Assembly: GCA_029204225.1 (NCBI GenBank)
Contig: CM055113.1
Span: 5,242,647-5,306,646, forward strand
Direction of reading: 5' to 3'
DNA length: 64,000 nucleotides
From: Diphasiastrum complanatum
Taxonomy: Eukaryota > Streptophyta > Lycopodiopsida > Lycopodiales > Lycopodiaceae
Position numbers and translations under genes: made by a program. Under the pieces are notes generated by a model, which saw only the letters and a list, made by a program, of their open reading frames with translations, ran no database searches and was not told where the DNA came from. Each line of letters begins with the position of its first letter. Positions within the stretch are counted from its first letter, which is position 1. Below are positions 62,176 to 64,000 of the stretch, in pieces.

Positions 62176-63067
62176 TTGGGCGGAGCATTGCTTGTACCTG
62201 GCTTAAGAAAGAATTTTCTTTCAGTTGCTCGAGTTGCAGATGAAGGTCTAAATTCTGTTTTTGATTCAAACCAGGTTGCATTCTATAAGGAAGGAGCCCA
62301 TGTAGTGGGAGAGATGGCAGCAAAAGGAAGAAGAGAAGAAGAGCTGGGAACCTCTACGAGTTTGAAGTTCCAAATATTTCACAAGCACTTGTTGCTGATG
62401 AAAATCAGATTTCTTTGTGGATGAACGCTTGGGCCATGCAAGCATAACGACCATGGATCTTATGCAGAAAAGGTAGCTAGTAAAGGGGCTACCGCCACTT
62501 TACTTGAAAGCTGATTTGAAGGCATGTGAAGCATGCAGAAAAGGGAAACATGCAAGAAGATCCTACACTCCAGGAGGGACATGAGCTAGCACGCTTCTAG
62601 AGATTCATTCAGATCTCTGTGGGCCAATGGAGGTGGCTGAAAAAACAAAAGCTCGCTACTTTATTTCATTTATTGATAACAGAAGCAAGCAAGCAAGCAT
62701 CTTCTTCTCACAAAATAAGAATCAAGCTTTTTAAAGCTTTTCAAAGTTTCAAAGCACAGGCCGGATGCAGAATCAAAACACTTCAGACTAATGGGGGAGG
62801 TGAATATGTCAACAAAGAGTTTGAGAACTTTTGTGACAAGGAAGGCATAACCAGATAATTCACCACAAGGTACACACCTCAGCAAAATGGCATAGCTGAG
62901 AAAAAAATCGGACTCTGTGTGAGGCAACGAGAAGCTTGCTCATTGGAGCACATTTGAACAAGTACTTCTGGGAGGAAGCCATTGCTACAGTTGTATATTT
63001 ACAAAATAGGTTGCCCACTGGAGCAGTTCCGGATTCTACACCTTATGAAGTCTGGATTGGGAGGAAG
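62176..63067 (+). pseudogene. Ty1/copia pre-integrase and integrase fragment
   Basis: Reads LLVPGLRKNFLSVARVADEG, VFDSNQVAFYKEG, YEFEVPNISQALVADENQ, LGHASITTMDLMQK in changing frames, LKACEACRKGKHARRSY, IHSDLCGPM, FISFIDNRSK, LQTNGGGEYVNKEFENFC and TPQQNGIAEKK. It is the GAG-pre-integrase and integrase core that inserts the element DNA. Where LxTDxGGEY is usual there is LQTNGGGEY, so the second catalytic Asp is Asn. At least three indels and one stop occur. It ends at YEVWIGRK-like sequence, where TMC copy M6 begins. It is unrelated in position to the RNase H copies. Confidence 0.85.
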
Positions 63068-63397
63068 TATGTCCTCCTGCGATGATATTTTATCTGATTC
63101 GTCTATGCTTGCATGTTTCAGCTTATTACTAGGAGTTGTCATCATTCGCCTGCATTCTTACTTGCAACAGATTGAATCGCTCCAACTGCAACTCCAGATC
63201 TCACGACAGCAAGCCGAAACGGCTCAAACAGAGTATAGCTGGCGATGAGCGAGCATAGCTCAGCTAAACAAAAAGTTAGAGATAAGAGAGCTGCTCTAGC
63301 TGAGGTGAGATCTTTAACAGAGGTGATCATAGATTTGAGACTAAAGTTGAAGCGTTTAAAACTTGACTCATACCAAAAAGGACAGACGTATATCTGA
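63068..63397 (+). pseudogene. TMC module M6: exon 2 copy with the frame-restoring four bases
   Basis: Starts inside the intron and runs to the exon 2 stop. After HSYLQQ it has 'attg', giving IESLQLQLQISRQQAETAQTE in frame, where M2-M4 lack four bases. Later, EVRSLTEVIIDLRLKLKRLKL reads on to SYQKGQTYI-stop, again in frame where the others have lost two bases. The heptad-like Leu spacing suggests a coiled coil. It has its own damage: a stop after TEYSWR and a mutated 3' splice site (GCATG in place of GCAG|G). It therefore complements the other copies in showing that the frame once was open. Confidence 0.65.
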
Positions 63398-63771
63398 CTC
63401 TATTGCTATTGTATCCGTCTTCCCATAGATCATAATCATCCAAAAACAGCCGATCGTGTGCGTCTCACCCACAACAACCTTTGCATGCAGCGACAGTGAA
63501 GACCCTGAAAATGGCAAGAAACGAAAAACGTGACGGCAAAATAGAGAATACCCTGAAATGGCAAGAAACATGATGCCAAAAGACGGAACTCGGACTGGAA
63601 GGCCACATCAAAGGAAGGCCAAAACAGGCCACATCAAAGGAAAACCCACGTGTCAACCTCTACGTAATCAAGCACCCTCAACCAGAATATATATAAATAT
63701 CTAAAAAGGAAGAAAAGATAAAGCAATAGCTAATTTTTTTTTTTTAAAATAGTCAATTTATTTATAATTGC
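63398..63771. repeat. Non-coding 3' flank of TMC module
   Basis: Matches 3,998-4,260 and 6,273-6,600, with a small local duplication of 'gccacatcaaagga' near 63,602-63,640. No gene. Confidence 0.65.
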
Positions 63772-64000
63772 CAGTTTGCAGCATGTTTGGATGATGGTTA
63801 GCTTGCATTAGGCACCTTGTCGTGGCATGAATAGTGTTAAGTTTTCGTTTTAGGGTTAGTTTGGGATTGATTTTGCTTGATTTGAGTGGATTTGCGTGTT
63901 TGAAATCTAATCTGATTATTAAACAAGAAAAGCTATTCAGATCACCAATCTTAAGATCCATTTGAATCTAAGATATCAGAGAAAATAACAAAAATCGGTC
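63772..64000 (+). mobile_element. Second G2 leader, cut by window end
   Basis: Close match to 12,775-13,003, starting cagtttgcagcatgttt. It begins after the PBS position, so neither LTR nor PBS is attached. It continues beyond the window. Confidence 0.8.

Overview
The window is repeat-dominated nuclear DNA of a land plant. It contains decayed fragments of plant genes (an omega-3 fatty-acid desaturase, a thiamine thiazole synthase THI4, a kinesin-light-chain-related TPR exon and a PPR protein) set in nested Ty3/gypsy and Ty1/copia retrotransposons, one LINE and many long (GA)n/(TA)n tracts. The style (very TE-rich, PPR-rich, AT-rich, no intact gene) would suit a large fern or similar genome, but the species cannot be fixed from sequence alone. 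I see no intact host gene, no tRNA or rRNA gene, no CRISPR array and nothing prokaryotic. All similarities between copies were judged by eye, not by alignment software.

Layout. 1-7.4 kb: a Ty1/copia RNase H remnant, then a block of small modules carrying a transmembrane/coiled-coil gene fragment (here called TMC) and, on the opposite strand, a second small ORF (S-ORF) between (GA)n tracts, then a gypsy integrase fragment and a gypsy LTR. 7.1-12.1 kb: gypsy family G1 (LTR, PBS, leader, gag, protease, RT). 12.1-15.8 kb: gypsy family G2 (LTR, PBS, leader, gag, start of protease). 15.8-28.2 kb: low-information DNA with a copia PBS, the desaturase fragment, another module copy bracketed by a 600-bp direct duplication, and unassigned sequence. 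28.3-36.7 kb: an inverted copy of 1.3-7.4 kb with one extra 2.3-kb module unit. 36.7-45.1 kb: inverted G1 and G2 pieces. 45.2-47.6 kb: a direct copy of 1-2.4 kb. 47.6-52.3 kb: an unrecognised acidic ORF and a copia gag split by a 1.1-kb element with hairpin-like terminal inverted repeats. 53.8-58.4 kb: host-gene pseudogenes. 58.5-64 kb: a tandem repeat, a LINE with its target-site duplication, a module copy, a copia integrase fragment, a TMC copy and the start of a second G2 leader.

How it fits together. The same nested junctions recur in both orientations, so the nests were copied as blocks and not only by transposition of single elements. Of the two G1 copies long enough to show RT, both carry the same damaged catalytic motif. 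The most unusual signal is the TMC module. Six dispersed copies keep the same phase-consistent 81-bp intron (or part of it), each copy is broken differently, and together they imply a former two-exon gene for a membrane plus coiled-coil protein that I cannot name. Nothing here forms a working pathway; every coding feature is partial or damaged.
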